From Paraphysoderma sedebokerense (Eukaryota; Blastocladiomycota; Physodermatomycetes; Physodermatales; Physodermataceae), in assembly GCA_025602915.1 (NCBI GenBank), contig JAHLJZ010000016.1:124001-188000 (forward strand): DNA of 64,000 bases. The letters are read 5' to 3'. A program made the position numbers and the translations under genes. The notes beneath the pieces were generated by a model. That model was not told where the DNA came from, ran no database searches, and saw nothing but the letters and a program-made list of their open reading frames with translations. Position 1 is the stretch's first letter, and every line of letters begins with the position of its first letter. Positions 45,301-54,911 of the stretch are shown here, in pieces.

Positions 45301-46329
45301 TTGTCATCACTCGGCCAATTAAATATAGCCATTCCCTCTCTCCGTCTACGTTGCAGAAGATATTCGAACCCAGGTACTATCAACATACCCTTCATAAACC
45401 TATAAAACGATCGACTATATCCCGCGTTCTTCGAGAAGCTATCGTGGCGCAAATGACCCAAAATCATTCAAGACTTTCGCAAATATTAAATCCAGATGGT
45501 TCCTTTTCATCCACGGAATCGTCGCCAACATATTTAGCCGGATATTCATCTATCCTGGCTGCGTTGGCGAATCAAACAGATAAATCATCAGAAGAGGAGA
45601 ATAAGACTAAAGAGGATAATTTATTGGATGCTTTAAGGCCATTGAGGATATTGATTGTGGATGATAACCCTATAAAGCAAGTATTCCCGGGTTTTTCGGT
45701 TGCTATTTGACACTGTTGCTAACATTATGGTATACAGTCGAAAGGTTGCGGTCAAGTTGTTGAATCATTTGGGTTTTAAGAATTTAGATACAGCCGTAAA
45801 CGGATTAGAAGCAGTACAAATGATTCAAGAACATCCTGATATTAAGATTGTGTTTATGGATATAAGTATGTATTATCGTTTGTCTTGTTTGTTGTTAATT
45901 CTACTGTGCTAACAAAACGATTATTTCTTTCAGGTATGCCAATATGTGATGGTGAGTTTAAACGGTTTCTGGGTACACGTAAGGTTAAAATTTTGTACTA
46001 AACGACGATCTATTTTTAGGGTTGTCCGCCACCCGCAAGATTCAGACTGAATTGAGTCGATCGCCTCCCTGGATCATCGCAATGACAGCGTCAGCGATGA
46101 TGGAGGAAAGAAAAATGTGTTTTGAGAATGGGTATGTCTGCGGTTACTGACATTCCTGCATTACGTAAACTGACTTGTCGTGTCTTGTCGCAGAATGAAC
46201 GATTTTCTACCCAAACCGGTCAATCGTAATGATTTATTTGAAGTGCTGAAACGATACGTAGATAGTCCTGTTAACCCGCACGGCAATTCGGTTTTAAATG
46301 GCAAAACTGTCGCTGCTTTACTGGACTAA
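42372..46329 (+). CDS. Hybrid histidine kinase with ethylene-receptor-type N-terminal sensor
   Basis: 1011 residues from 15 exons (42372-42466, 42550-42642, 42714-42785, 42847-43000, 43069-43671, 43728-43787, 43856-43862, 43928-44272, 44333-44757, 44823-44863, 44930-45676, 45738-45865, 45934-45951, 46020-46131, 46194-46329); every phase closes. Residues 1-110 form three membrane helices like plant ETR1. D20, Y27, I30 and P31 match ETR1 D25, Y32, I35 and P36, and C63-G-I-T-H67 matches the copper-binding C65/H69 motif. Then come a GAF-like domain (about 125-330), HisKA (ATISHELRTPMNAIIGF, His357), HATPase (NFLSNAIKFT, DTGIGIP, GTGLGLAIS), a divergent receiver (VVLIIDEWPTTRKAI) and an intact receiver (ILIVDDNPINRKVAVK, FMDISMPICDG, Asp922, KPVNRNDLF). 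Predicted ER or plasma-membrane sensor feeding a phosphorelay. Intron 45677-45737 starts with GC. A 7-nt exon encodes the RTP after the catalytic His. Confidence 0.95.
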
Positions 46330-46456
46330 AAAGAATATCTTTGGTAGACTTTCGTTTCAGTTGTGTTGCGTATGCTACATTGGTGGTTTAATTGTGTTAA
46401 CAATTAAAATATTGGGGTGTTGAAGATCTTTCTTTTTTACTTTTCCTGTAGTCTAG

Positions 46457-46684
46457 TTATCTGACTTCATCTAATATTCTTAAGATTGTGCCGGCTGGAT
46501 AATTATTTTTAAGGTTGTGGTTTGTAATATAGTTTAATAATTCATATGTATTCTCTTGTTTACCATGTTTTACGATAACATGGTCCAAACAATTATTGTA
46601 GATGTTTTTCGTGATGTCTAAATATGAATGCCCAACCAGTACAGTGTCCTTACGTTGATGCTTGTCTTTGCTTTCAGAAACCAT
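46457..46684 (-). CDS. Small hypothetical protein
   Basis: A single 75-codon frame with ATG at 46684, ending 128 bases from the 3' end of the kinase on the other strand. The product is hydrophilic with a helical look (DITKNIYNNCLDHVIVKHGK, QENTYELLNYITNHNLKNNY). I see no domain that I recognise. Composition is protein-like and the frame is intact, but there is no other support. Confidence 0.4.
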   Translation of the reverse strand: MVSESKDKHQRKDTVLVGHSYLDITKNIYNNCLDHVIVKHGKQENTYELLNYITNHNLKNNYPAGTILRILDEVR

Positions 46685-46838
46685 ACTAATTCGAATGGAT
46701 TAATTGATAAAATACAATATTCAAAATGAATGAATCTAAGATAATCTACACGTATACACATAACATATACTGATAACACCTATTTTTCCAAGTATTACAT
46801 CCCAAGACTGACTCTTACATATATTAAACCCACTACTA

Positions 46839-48687
46839 CTAAACATCCTCTAATTCGGAACGTCTCCATATCCCTTTTAATCCAACTAAGCACAACCCTA
46901 AGGTAAGGATTCCAAAGAACGACAACACCGTTGCCAAAACAACTAAACGATACAGTTCCGGAACCCAAAGCCAAACTCCCATTGAACTCAACACCAAACA
47001 TAACAAAATAAAATAATTTCTTTTAGAATGAATACATCTGCTGCGTTTGTATAAACCTACATTGGATGATGTGATACCACTATATTCGTTGTTACGCGGG
47101 AAAGATGACGACGGAGTAGAAGTTTCGGAAGTGGTATTGGGTGAGCGGGAACGAGATGTAGGACGCCCATTCTCAGGTGGTGTAGCGCCTAACGCAATGG
47201 CAAGATTGTATTCATCGTCAGTTAGTCCAATTGATTCCAGCATCTCTGGAATAATGATTCCTTCGTTTAATAATAATTCTATGGGTATATCGAATAATTC
47301 TGAGCTATCATCGGTCAATCCATTCGCGGAGAATATCTTTCGTATGGACACATGAGTTAAGTAGTCGTCGTCCGTACCAATGAATAGAGCTTTGTACTTT
47401 TCTGCTGGTGTCTGGGAATTGATTGACGATGTATCAGGAGAAATGGCTGAAGTGCTGTGTGTTAGGACCGAGTCGGATTGAACAGGGATTGCAGTTGCGG
47501 ATTCGACGGCCAATGTAGCCGGTGAACGATTAGAAACAAGCGAACTGTTTGATACTTGTTGTTCCCGTTGTATTTGTAAGGATGATGCAAGCAGTCCACT
47601 GGATACTTCTCCCGCTGTATTTCCTACCGCAGCGGTGGTATTTTTCTGAGCTTCTTCATTTTGAAGACTTTTTCTGCGTATTGTAACCTTCCATGAAGGC
47701 AAATCTCCTTCGTATAGGAGATTCATCGGAGACACATTTGTTGAAGGAATTTGCTGCTTATTTCGTAATGCTTGTAACGATGTGGCAGTAGCTAAGGAAC
47801 GGTTCACTTCTGGTGTGTTGGACTTCGTACGACCTATTATATCTTCAGCGGACCAAGAAGGTATATTCCGAGCTTGCAAAGACATATTAGCGTCATTTAT
47901 AAAACGTCTGTTAGATTCCGACCTGGCTTGGTGCATAGTCGAGGGTAAGGTAGCTGTTGTCGAGTTTACCAATTTCTTAAAATCGACATCGGACGAATTT
48001 TTCGAAAGCTTACCACCGCTTATCGACATAGTTAAAGATTGAACCGCTGGTAACATTAGGCCAGACTTATTCAATGATCCTGGACCGCTGAAACTGGGTT
48101 TCGGACCACTGACATCACTGGCACTTCTCAATGCTTGTTCTGCCAATGCTTCTTTCAACATTGGTCCGACAATTTCAGCAATTTTGATATCGGTTTTCCC
48201 TAGACTTCTCTGAAGTAAACTGTCATTCAATGACTGCACTTTCTTCGCATTGAGTAATTGAGACCTGGTTGCACTCCCACTTGGCTTTAATACCTGTCCA
48301 AGTGAAGACTTGAGAATCTTTATGGGGCTTTTAGGCCCTTCTTTCTCCACATCTACCAAGAAATAATGAACATCACCGACAATTTCGGTATTAGTGAGCG
48401 GATTCAATGCATAGAGCCGAAAGAGGTATTCGCTGTTGTTTCCAAATTTACTACGAAGGATGAGCTTATTCAAACTGTTGGCTTCATAGTAGAAGTAGCG
48501 CCTCTCGGGAGAGTCAGTGGGGTTTTTAGGAGGTATTTCTGTTTCAACCCTGGCAATTATCAAATTTTTCGACTGGTTTCTGTACGCCGTAATCGAAGGT
48601 TTCAAGTGTAAATGGCTCTTCCTGCGTCAGGGGAAGGGTATCTATATGATTCTTTTGACTATCGAGAATGCGAATACCTTCGGCCAT
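46839..48687 (-). CDS. Gene X copy 1: unrecognised membrane protein, N-terminal frame interrupted
   Basis: Paralogue of gene X2 at 52102. The ATG at 48687 opens MAEGIRILDSQKNHIDTLPL as in X2. An 8-nt gap relative to X2 near 48597-48604 then shifts the frame, and the long frame (588 codons) resumes at SITAYRNQSKNLIIARVE without its own ATG. As sequenced the full protein cannot be read straight through, so this is a recent pseudogene, a sequence error, or an alternative start. The conserved domain has RRYFYYEANSLNKLILR and LYALNPLTNTEIVGDVHYFL. A Ser/Asn-rich middle follows, then one copy of the LNEGIIIPEMLESIGLTDDE / IALGATPPEN motif. The C-terminus has two membrane helices (NYFILLCLVLSSMGVWLW; LVVLATVLSFFGILTLGLCL), absent from X2. 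No introns seen. Function unknown. Confidence 0.65.
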
Positions 48688-49021
48688 GCTTTAGTTTTTC
48701 CCGAAAAGTATGCAAATTATATGGGTAGTTTTCGGTACTGTAGTTGGCCACTTAAGTGAAAGAGGCAAATTCATTTTGTCGTCATCGTTCCATGGGCCAA
48801 GTCAAGACAACGAAGCCGTTAGGAAAGAACACAATCTCTCAGCGAACAACGGAAATGACGTGTCACAATTCATCGAGGGGTCGTACTCCGCGCAGCAATG
48901 CGCATTCTGAAAGATATTATTTATGTATCGATATTCTACCAAGGGTGAACGTACAATCATCTACATGTCTTAGTGAGAAAAGCTCACTCCAGTTGAAGTT
49001 TTACTACAGTCGACGTGTTTT

Positions 49022-50228
49022 CTATGTACGCCCAACAGTAACATAGTCATCGTCCTCGTCTTGAATCAAGTCTTGAGTATCAAGCCGTCTCAGCATCCGC
49101 ACCATATCCCGATCGGTTTTAAGAGAAGATTTGGTAAACTTTCGGTTGCAACCTACATGCAGATTACATAATAACAATGTTAAGAAGCTGTCTTCACTAC
49201 TATTAAAAGCAGGCAAAGTCACGGTTTTCCCGCGACAGGTAGGGGACTGAAACGGAAATGCAAGACATGTACCAGAGATAGGACACTCAACGTAGCCTCG
49301 ATCAGCTGAAGTATCAAATAGCCCATAGATGCCTGCTCTCGAAAACGTATGCCCGCAAATATCACTTTTTACAGGGTCCGTTATTCTTGAGCCCAGGATA
49401 GGACAATTCAGGGATTGCTGAGTCCCAACAACTACCAGATCATCATCCTCCCTGTCCCCTTCTTCACGATAGCTTTCGCCAGGATTCTTCGCTTCCTATA
49501 TATATGGAGATGTATGACAATGTAGATATAAATATGACGCTTCGGTATTGATACACCACAAGAAAAATCGAACAATTGAACCTACCCAAACATTCTTTTT
49601 GAACTTCTTGTAATCCGCATGATTGGCGTAAAGCTGCGATCCCGACGACTTTATGGTCTCATACTCTGGACCAAGCTTTTCTTCGAAATACTGTGACACA
49701 TTTTGCTGCATGCAAAGTAACAAATTTGGTAGCAGACAAAGTGAGCTTTCGACCAGCACGCCAATTCTTGCGAAGAGTATCAACTTACGACGGCCTGTGA
49801 ATCCTGAGTTACTGTTTCTTTAATATGTGTCACTACCTTCTGTTGAGCTTTAAGTTTCGCAAGCATTAGAATATACTCTTTCACTGCTGCCTCCATCTCA
49901 GTCACCTGTGAATACCGCACAAACATTGAGAATGCAACCACACAAAAGATAATTGGCCCAAGATCAGTTAAGGATACTTCATATTAACAGCGCAAATACA
50001 GTTTCTAAAACACACGAGGGCTCTAGAAACAAATCTTACTTGTTCATCCAAGTCTACATCCGCCAGTTCCACCGCGGCATCGATCGAGTTTTCGAGTGCT
50101 TGTTGAATGGTGTCTACAGAATCCTTGATTCCTCTAAGCATATCTTGAAGGATTGCAGGGGCATTGACCGAGGCAGCACCTGACTGCGCATTAGATTGTC
50201 TACTAGCGTTGGAATATCTGTGAGCCAT
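49022..50228 (-). CDS. nse2: NSE2/MMS21 SUMO E3 ligase of the SMC5/6 complex
   Basis: 299 residues from four exons: 50228-50040, 49905-49789, 49705-49586, 49495-49022; all phases close at codon borders. The N-terminal half is helical coiled coil (SVDTIQQALENSIDAAVELA; MEAAVKEYILMLAKLKAQQK), which in yeast Mms21 packs against Smc5. The C-terminal SP-RING (MIZ) domain reads NCPILGSRITDPVKSDICGH, TFSRAGIYGLF, then VECPISGTCL: the family order of Cys-His zinc ligands. Its closing part runs NLHVGCNRKFTKSSL to the stop. The complex repairs recombination intermediates and stalled forks in the nucleus, and NSE2 conjugates SUMO to its subunits. The only unusual point is the acidic linker before the RING (REEGDREDDDLVVVGTQ), which could carry SUMO-interacting residues. 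Confidence 0.85.
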
Positions 50229-50915
50229 TTGAAAACCCTTAGGTAACGAACACTGTGCACGAGAGGGGAATTGAAGATGTCGCTGGGAAGTTCAAACACG
50301 TAAGGCTCCTGCCCTGCAAGTAGAACTGCGATTGTGGGTGCGATAATTGAACAACACCACTTTTTGGCACAGTGATTTGGACTACATTATATTCGTAAGT
50401 AAAAAGGTCTTTCGGGTTATATCAGTTTAGAGAGAGTTTGCCAACCTCTGATTGCAGTATTGCGGAGATGCGTCTAGGCGGCCATAATACAGGATTTAGG
50501 CTATACATATCCGTAATAAATAATAATAATACAAATGTACAGCTAGACAGCTGCCGTTGCTCATATTCTTGATCGATGGATTCCTGTTCAAAGTTATCTT
50601 TGTGGCCATAACAATAACGAATCATTACAGGCCGCATGCTGAAGTTCGACAACGCGCCGAATGCAAAGGTAACTGTGAGGTCCTTTTTACATCCACACAG
50701 ATTGAAATATCTAGAAGTTCAATATTACAAGAAATTATGATTTCAATTCTCAAATAAGAATATTTGATCGGAAGCGGAATGAGAGAGAAAGGGAGAACTG
50801 CCGGAGTTGAGGTTAAGTGCACCTAGCAACAGATCACGTGGGAATACATTGCAATTCAACCTGTAATGTAAGGCTACATACTCGGCGACATTGTCTCGTA
50901 CAAACCACTACACAC
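50229..50915. other. Divergent promoter region of NSE2 and uL22m
   Basis: About 690 bases. Short frames on both strands are not protein-like. The two genes point away from each other, so the region must contain both promoters. The uL22m frame is open upstream to 50817, but the ATG at 50916 fits a presequence start. Confidence 0.5.
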
Positions 50916-51728
50916 ATGATTTTCCCCTTACATATACTACGACGTAATTATTCTCGGTTAATTCCGCAGATCCGACATGCGTCATCGAACGCAACATCTT
51001 CAAATTCGAAAGAGGCCATTGGGGCTTCTTCAATTTTCGACATTGCTGTTAAAGAAGTACAGACGAAACGAATAACAGAGTCTTTGAAAACTGGGAAGCC
51101 AAGAGAGGTGAATGATTGATTCTTTGAATCATTCTTCGTTGATTTTGTTTTTTATACAATTTTAATTCTAACACGATTAAATCTATATTGGGATCCAAAA
51201 TGACTTCTGTAGCACTTAGTAAATACCGGACGAATCGATTATTCACCACAGAAACTGAATATGTTGGCTAGACAAATAAAAGGATTAAGCGTAACGTCTG
51301 CAATCCATCAAATGCAATTCTCGCTCAAAAAACCGGGACCTATTATCGCAAAAGCGCTGAAACGGGGTATCAAAGAGTCACTTCACATTCACAATAAATC
51401 AGTGAGCTCCTCCTCGTCGACATCTATAGTACAGCCGTTGACTACATCATCGCTATACATCGCTCAAGCTTGGGTGGGTAAAGAAATATACGAAAGGGGA
51501 ATTCGGATAATGGGACGTGGTCGATTTGGTATCATGCATAAACCGGGTTCACATATGAAAATATTGTTGCGGGAGAGCAATGAACCACTGGCACCTAATA
51601 GAGGAAATAGATGGCAAGGGAAGGGTGGATTAGTGCCACCGAAGAAGGAGAGAAAGAAAGTCTGGGTACCTCTGGTAGAAGACAAGCCAATTTACAATAA
51701 GTGGAAAAAATTCTTTTATGACGCATGA
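50916..51728 (+). CDS. Mitochondrial ribosomal protein uL22m
   Basis: 235 residues from two exons, 50916-51107 and 51213-51728, joined in phase 0 to give HLVNTGRIDYSPQKLNMLAR, the uL22 signature. Further family segments are QIKGLSVTSAIHQMQFS, KKPGPIIAKALKRGIKES and the loop IRIMGRGRFGIMHKPGSH, the beta-hairpin that lines the exit tunnel. The N-terminus (MIFPLHILRRNYSRLIPQIR) is a mitochondrial presequence. The C-terminal tail (KKERKKVWVPLVEDKPIYNK) is the part duplicated at 54436. Works with bL27m at 39944 in the mitochondrial large subunit. Confidence 0.9.
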
Positions 51729-51907
51729 ACTTTGCCCATTGGAAATGTGCGAAATAGTGGATAATGGTGATTATCTCCTGAAGTACGTAAAGCAAATTAA
51801 CAATTGCTGTATTGAAAAATAAAACTTGTACTCTACTCGAAGCGTCACAGACCCTCTACTCAATGTGTCCCTATCACGCAACATATGTAACTTAAAAGCA
51901 AGTACAG

Positions 51908-51922
51908 CAAAAAAAAAAAAAA
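51908..51922. repeat. Poly-A tract, about 15 bases
   Basis: A run of A in the 3' region between uL22m and X2. The duplicated copy of this region near 54780 has only interrupted A-rich sequence, so the run expanded or shrank after duplication. Confidence 0.7.
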
Positions 51923-52101
51923 ATACAAAAATAATGACGACATCAAATGTTAATTGAAAATTTGAAAACCTTTTCACCACCAATTTCAGTTCAAGAGTTG
52001 AATTCGAAGCGGAATAATCATAGCTTCATCGTTGGATTCCTCCCGAGTAAATAGTTCTTCATCATCTGCTGCGTCTGCATAAGCGTACATGGGACAATGC
52101 T

Positions 52102-53772
52102 TTATCGTTTCTTGCGTAAGAAAGATAACCAACCAGGAGTAGTTTCAGGTGCTGTAGCGCCAAATGCAAAGGTACGATTGCGTCCATTTTCAATTTTCTT
52201 CGGTGCTAGCATCTCTAATATCGATTCTGTAATAATTCTTGATTCCTCAAATAATTGTGATAAAGAAGGAGAATGCGCATTTTCAGGTGCTGTAGCGCCC
52301 AATGCAGTGGGACGATTGCCTTCATCGTCAGTTAGATTCCTCGATTCTAGCATCTCTATAATTTTCTTTGAAATGATCCTTTCCTTCTCTATTAATTCTA
52401 GTAGAGGACAAGAAGTAGACCGCGCATTCTCAGGTGGTGTAGCGCCTAATGCAATGGCACGATTGTATTCATCTTCGGTTAGCATAATGGATTCTGGCAT
52501 ATCTGGAACAATGATTCCTTCGTTTAATAATGATTCGTTGGGGACATCATATAATTCCGAGTGATGTAATCCATTCGCGGAGAATATGCGTCGAATGGCC
52601 GCTCTATTTAAGTAGTCGTCGTCCGTGCCAATAAACTGCGCTTTATATCTTTCTGCTGGGATTTGAAAATTAATTGCCGACGTATCAGGCGAAATAGCCG
52701 AAGTCCTGGGTGTTGAAACCGACTCAGATTGTACAGGGACAGCAGTTGCAGATTCAACGGCCAATGTAGCCGGTGAACGATTAGAAACAAGCGAAATGTT
52801 TGATACTTGTTGTTCCTGTTGATTTCGTAAGGACGATGCTAGCAGTCCACTGGATAGCTCTCCCGCTGTATTTCCTACCGCTGCGGTGATATTTTTCTGA
52901 GATTCTTTATTTTGAAGACTTTTCCTGCGTATTGTAACTTTCCATGAAGGCGAATCTCCTTCGTGTAGGGGATTTATTGGAGACACATTAGTTGAAGAGC
53001 TTTGCTGCTTATTTCGTAATGCTTGTAACGAGGTGGCTGTTTTGGAGTTTACCCATTTGTCGAAGTCTACGTCAGATGAATTATTCGACATCTTATAGGT
53101 GTTATATTCCATCAGTAAAGATCGAACCGCAGGTGAGATTAGGCCAGACTCATTCAATGATCCTGGACCACTGAAACTGGGTTTTGTACTGTTAACATCA
53201 CTTGTACTTCTCGATGCCTGTTCTGCCAATGCCTTTTTCGACATTGTTCCGACAATTTCAGCAATTTTGATATCGGCTTTCTCTAGACTCCTTTGAAGTA
53301 AATTGTCATTCAATGACTGCATTTTGTTGGCGTTGAGTAATTGAGAGCTGTTTGCGCTTCCACTTGGCTTTAATGCATGTGCAGGTGTAGACTGTAGATT
53401 CATTATGGCCCCTTTCCCTTTTTCTTCAACATCCACCAAGAAATAATGAACATCACCCACCATTTCTGTATTAGTGAGCGGATTCATTACACAGAGCCGA
53501 AGAAAGTAGTTGCCGTACTCCCCAAATTTACGAAGGATGAGCTTATTCAAACTGTTGGCTTCATAGTAGAAGTAGCGCCTCTCGGGAGAGTCAGTGGGGT
53601 TTTTAGGAGGTATTTCTGTTTCAACCCTGGCAATTATCAAATTTTTCGACTGGTTTCTGTACGCCGTAATCAAATTTCCAAAGGTCTCGAGTGTAAACGG
53701 CTCTTCCTGCGTAAGGGGAAGGGAATCTATATGGTTTTTTTGACTATCAAGGATGCGAATGCTTTCGGCCAT
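52102..53772 (-). CDS. Gene X copy 2: unrecognised protein with C-terminal tandem repeats
   Basis: Single-exon frame of 556 codons starting MAESIRILDSQKNHIDSLPL. The N-terminal 130 residues form a conserved domain shared with X1 (RRYFYYEANSLNKLILRKFG; LCVMNPLTNTEMVGDVHYFL), nearly identical over long blocks. A Ser-rich variable middle follows, then three tandem units of about 45 residues, each ending in a GAT-x-PEN-type motif (ALGATPPENARSTS; ALGATAPENAHSPS; AFGATAPETTPG) and each containing an IIxxxIxEML-like helix. X1 has only one such unit and two membrane helices, so the two C-termini differ in kind. The protein has no signal peptide. I do not recognise the family and propose no function. 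Confidence 0.8.
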   Translation of the reverse strand: MAESIRILDSQKNHIDSLPLTQEEPFTLETFGNLITAYRNQSKNLIIARVETEIPPKNPTDSPERRYFYYEANSLNKLILRKFGEYGNYFLRLCVMNPLTNTEMVGDVHYFLVDVEEKGKGAIMNLQSTPAHALKPSGSANSSQLLNANKMQSLNDNLLQRSLEKADIKIAEIVGTMSKKALAEQASRSTSDVNSTKPSFSGPGSLNESGLISPAVRSLLMEYNTYKMSNNSSDVDFDKWVNSKTATSLQALRNKQQSSSTNVSPINPLHEGDSPSWKVTIRRKSLQNKESQKNITAAVGNTAGELSSGLLASSLRNQQEQQVSNISLVSNRSPATLAVESATAVPVQSESVSTPRTSAISPDTSAINFQIPAERYKAQFIGTDDDYLNRAAIRRIFSANGLHHSELYDVPNESLLNEGIIVPDMPESIMLTEDEYNRAIALGATPPENARSTSCPLLELIEKERIISKKIIEMLESRNLTDDEGNRPTALGATAPENAHSPSLSQLFEESRIITESILEMLAPKKIENGRNRTFAFGATAPETTPGWLSFLRKKR

Positions 53773-54435
53773 GTTTTAGTTGTTCCCGCAAAGTATGCAA
53801 TATGGGAAGCGTACTGGTATTCGAACTTCGTTTGGTCGCAAAGGTTTCAAGGGCCAAGTCAGGAGAACGAAAGTCGCGGACTAGTCGCGGGCAAGAACAG
53901 GCAAGAACATAATCACAGATCACTCGCGAACAAGGCAACAACTGAAATGACGTGTCTCGTTGACTGTGGATGTCAAGTCTCTCGGCACCCCACCGTCACA
54001 CCACACCATACTCATAGAATTGTCCAAGCTATTGTCCAACCTATCAACCCGCTGAAAATTGACGATGGCAGGCATATGTTGCGGAGTAGTTGGCTGAGAT
54101 GGAGGAGGAGCAATCAATCGAAATAAGTGGAATCCTGAAGAAATGGAAAACTCGCAGGCCGGGGCCGGTAGATGGCGGGTCAGTTGAAATTTAAACAAAG
54201 GTGGAAACGAACGAGGAAGCTGCATTGGCTTTGGATTGATATAAAAATCAAAATGCTCTCCCTACTTCGCAATGACTGAATTCTTGGTCAACCGCACAGC
54301 GAATCTTACAGATTCCACACCTATTCCACGCGAGTGTATACCATGTGTTTTTCAAAGCCGGAGTATACCTGGGCTAACAGAATGCGACTGGTAGGCTTTC
54401 AATAGCAACTATAACCAAAAAACTGACAAATAAAA

Positions 54436-54830
54436 TAGGAATTATATGGCAAGGAATGTTGGATTCTTGCCGCTGAAAAAGAAGAGGGAGGAAGTCTGGG
54501 TAGTATTGGTAGAAGACAAGCCAATTTACAATGAGTGGAAAAATTCTTCTATGACGCATGAACTTTGCCCATTGGAGAAGTGAGAAATGGTGGATAATGG
54601 TAATTGCCTTTGGGCTACGTAAAGCAAATAAACAGTGTTTTGTATTGAAAGAAACACTCGTACTCTACTTTCACCGATCAACTAAACGTAACAGAATCAG
54701 CCTCCTTCCTTCATCTCATTTATACCAGTCAACTTGTCCCTATCATGCAACTAATGAACCTTGAAAGAAGTACAGAATGAAAATAAAATAATGATGGCAA
54801 CATAAAACTTGGAAACCTGAATATTCATTC
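54436..54830 (+). pseudogene. Decayed duplicate of the uL22m 3' end and downstream sequence
   Basis: From about 54436 the sequence repeats the end of the uL22m coding region (compare 51600-51728), including the codons for VEDKPIYNxWK, the stop and the following AACTTTGCCCATTGGA. It continues through the 3' flank up to about 54830, parallel to 51729-51970. The copy carries small gaps and in-frame stops, has no 5' part, and cannot encode the protein. It lies beyond X2, so uL22m 3' sequence flanks X2 on both sides. This points to a tandem or segmental duplication. Confidence 0.85.
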
Positions 54831-54911
54831 CTTTCTGACGGTTTCCTGTATGAAATAGGAGTAATTATGCGATTTGAGGAGGAGAGGCAATACTACATGC
54901 ACGAAGAGAAG

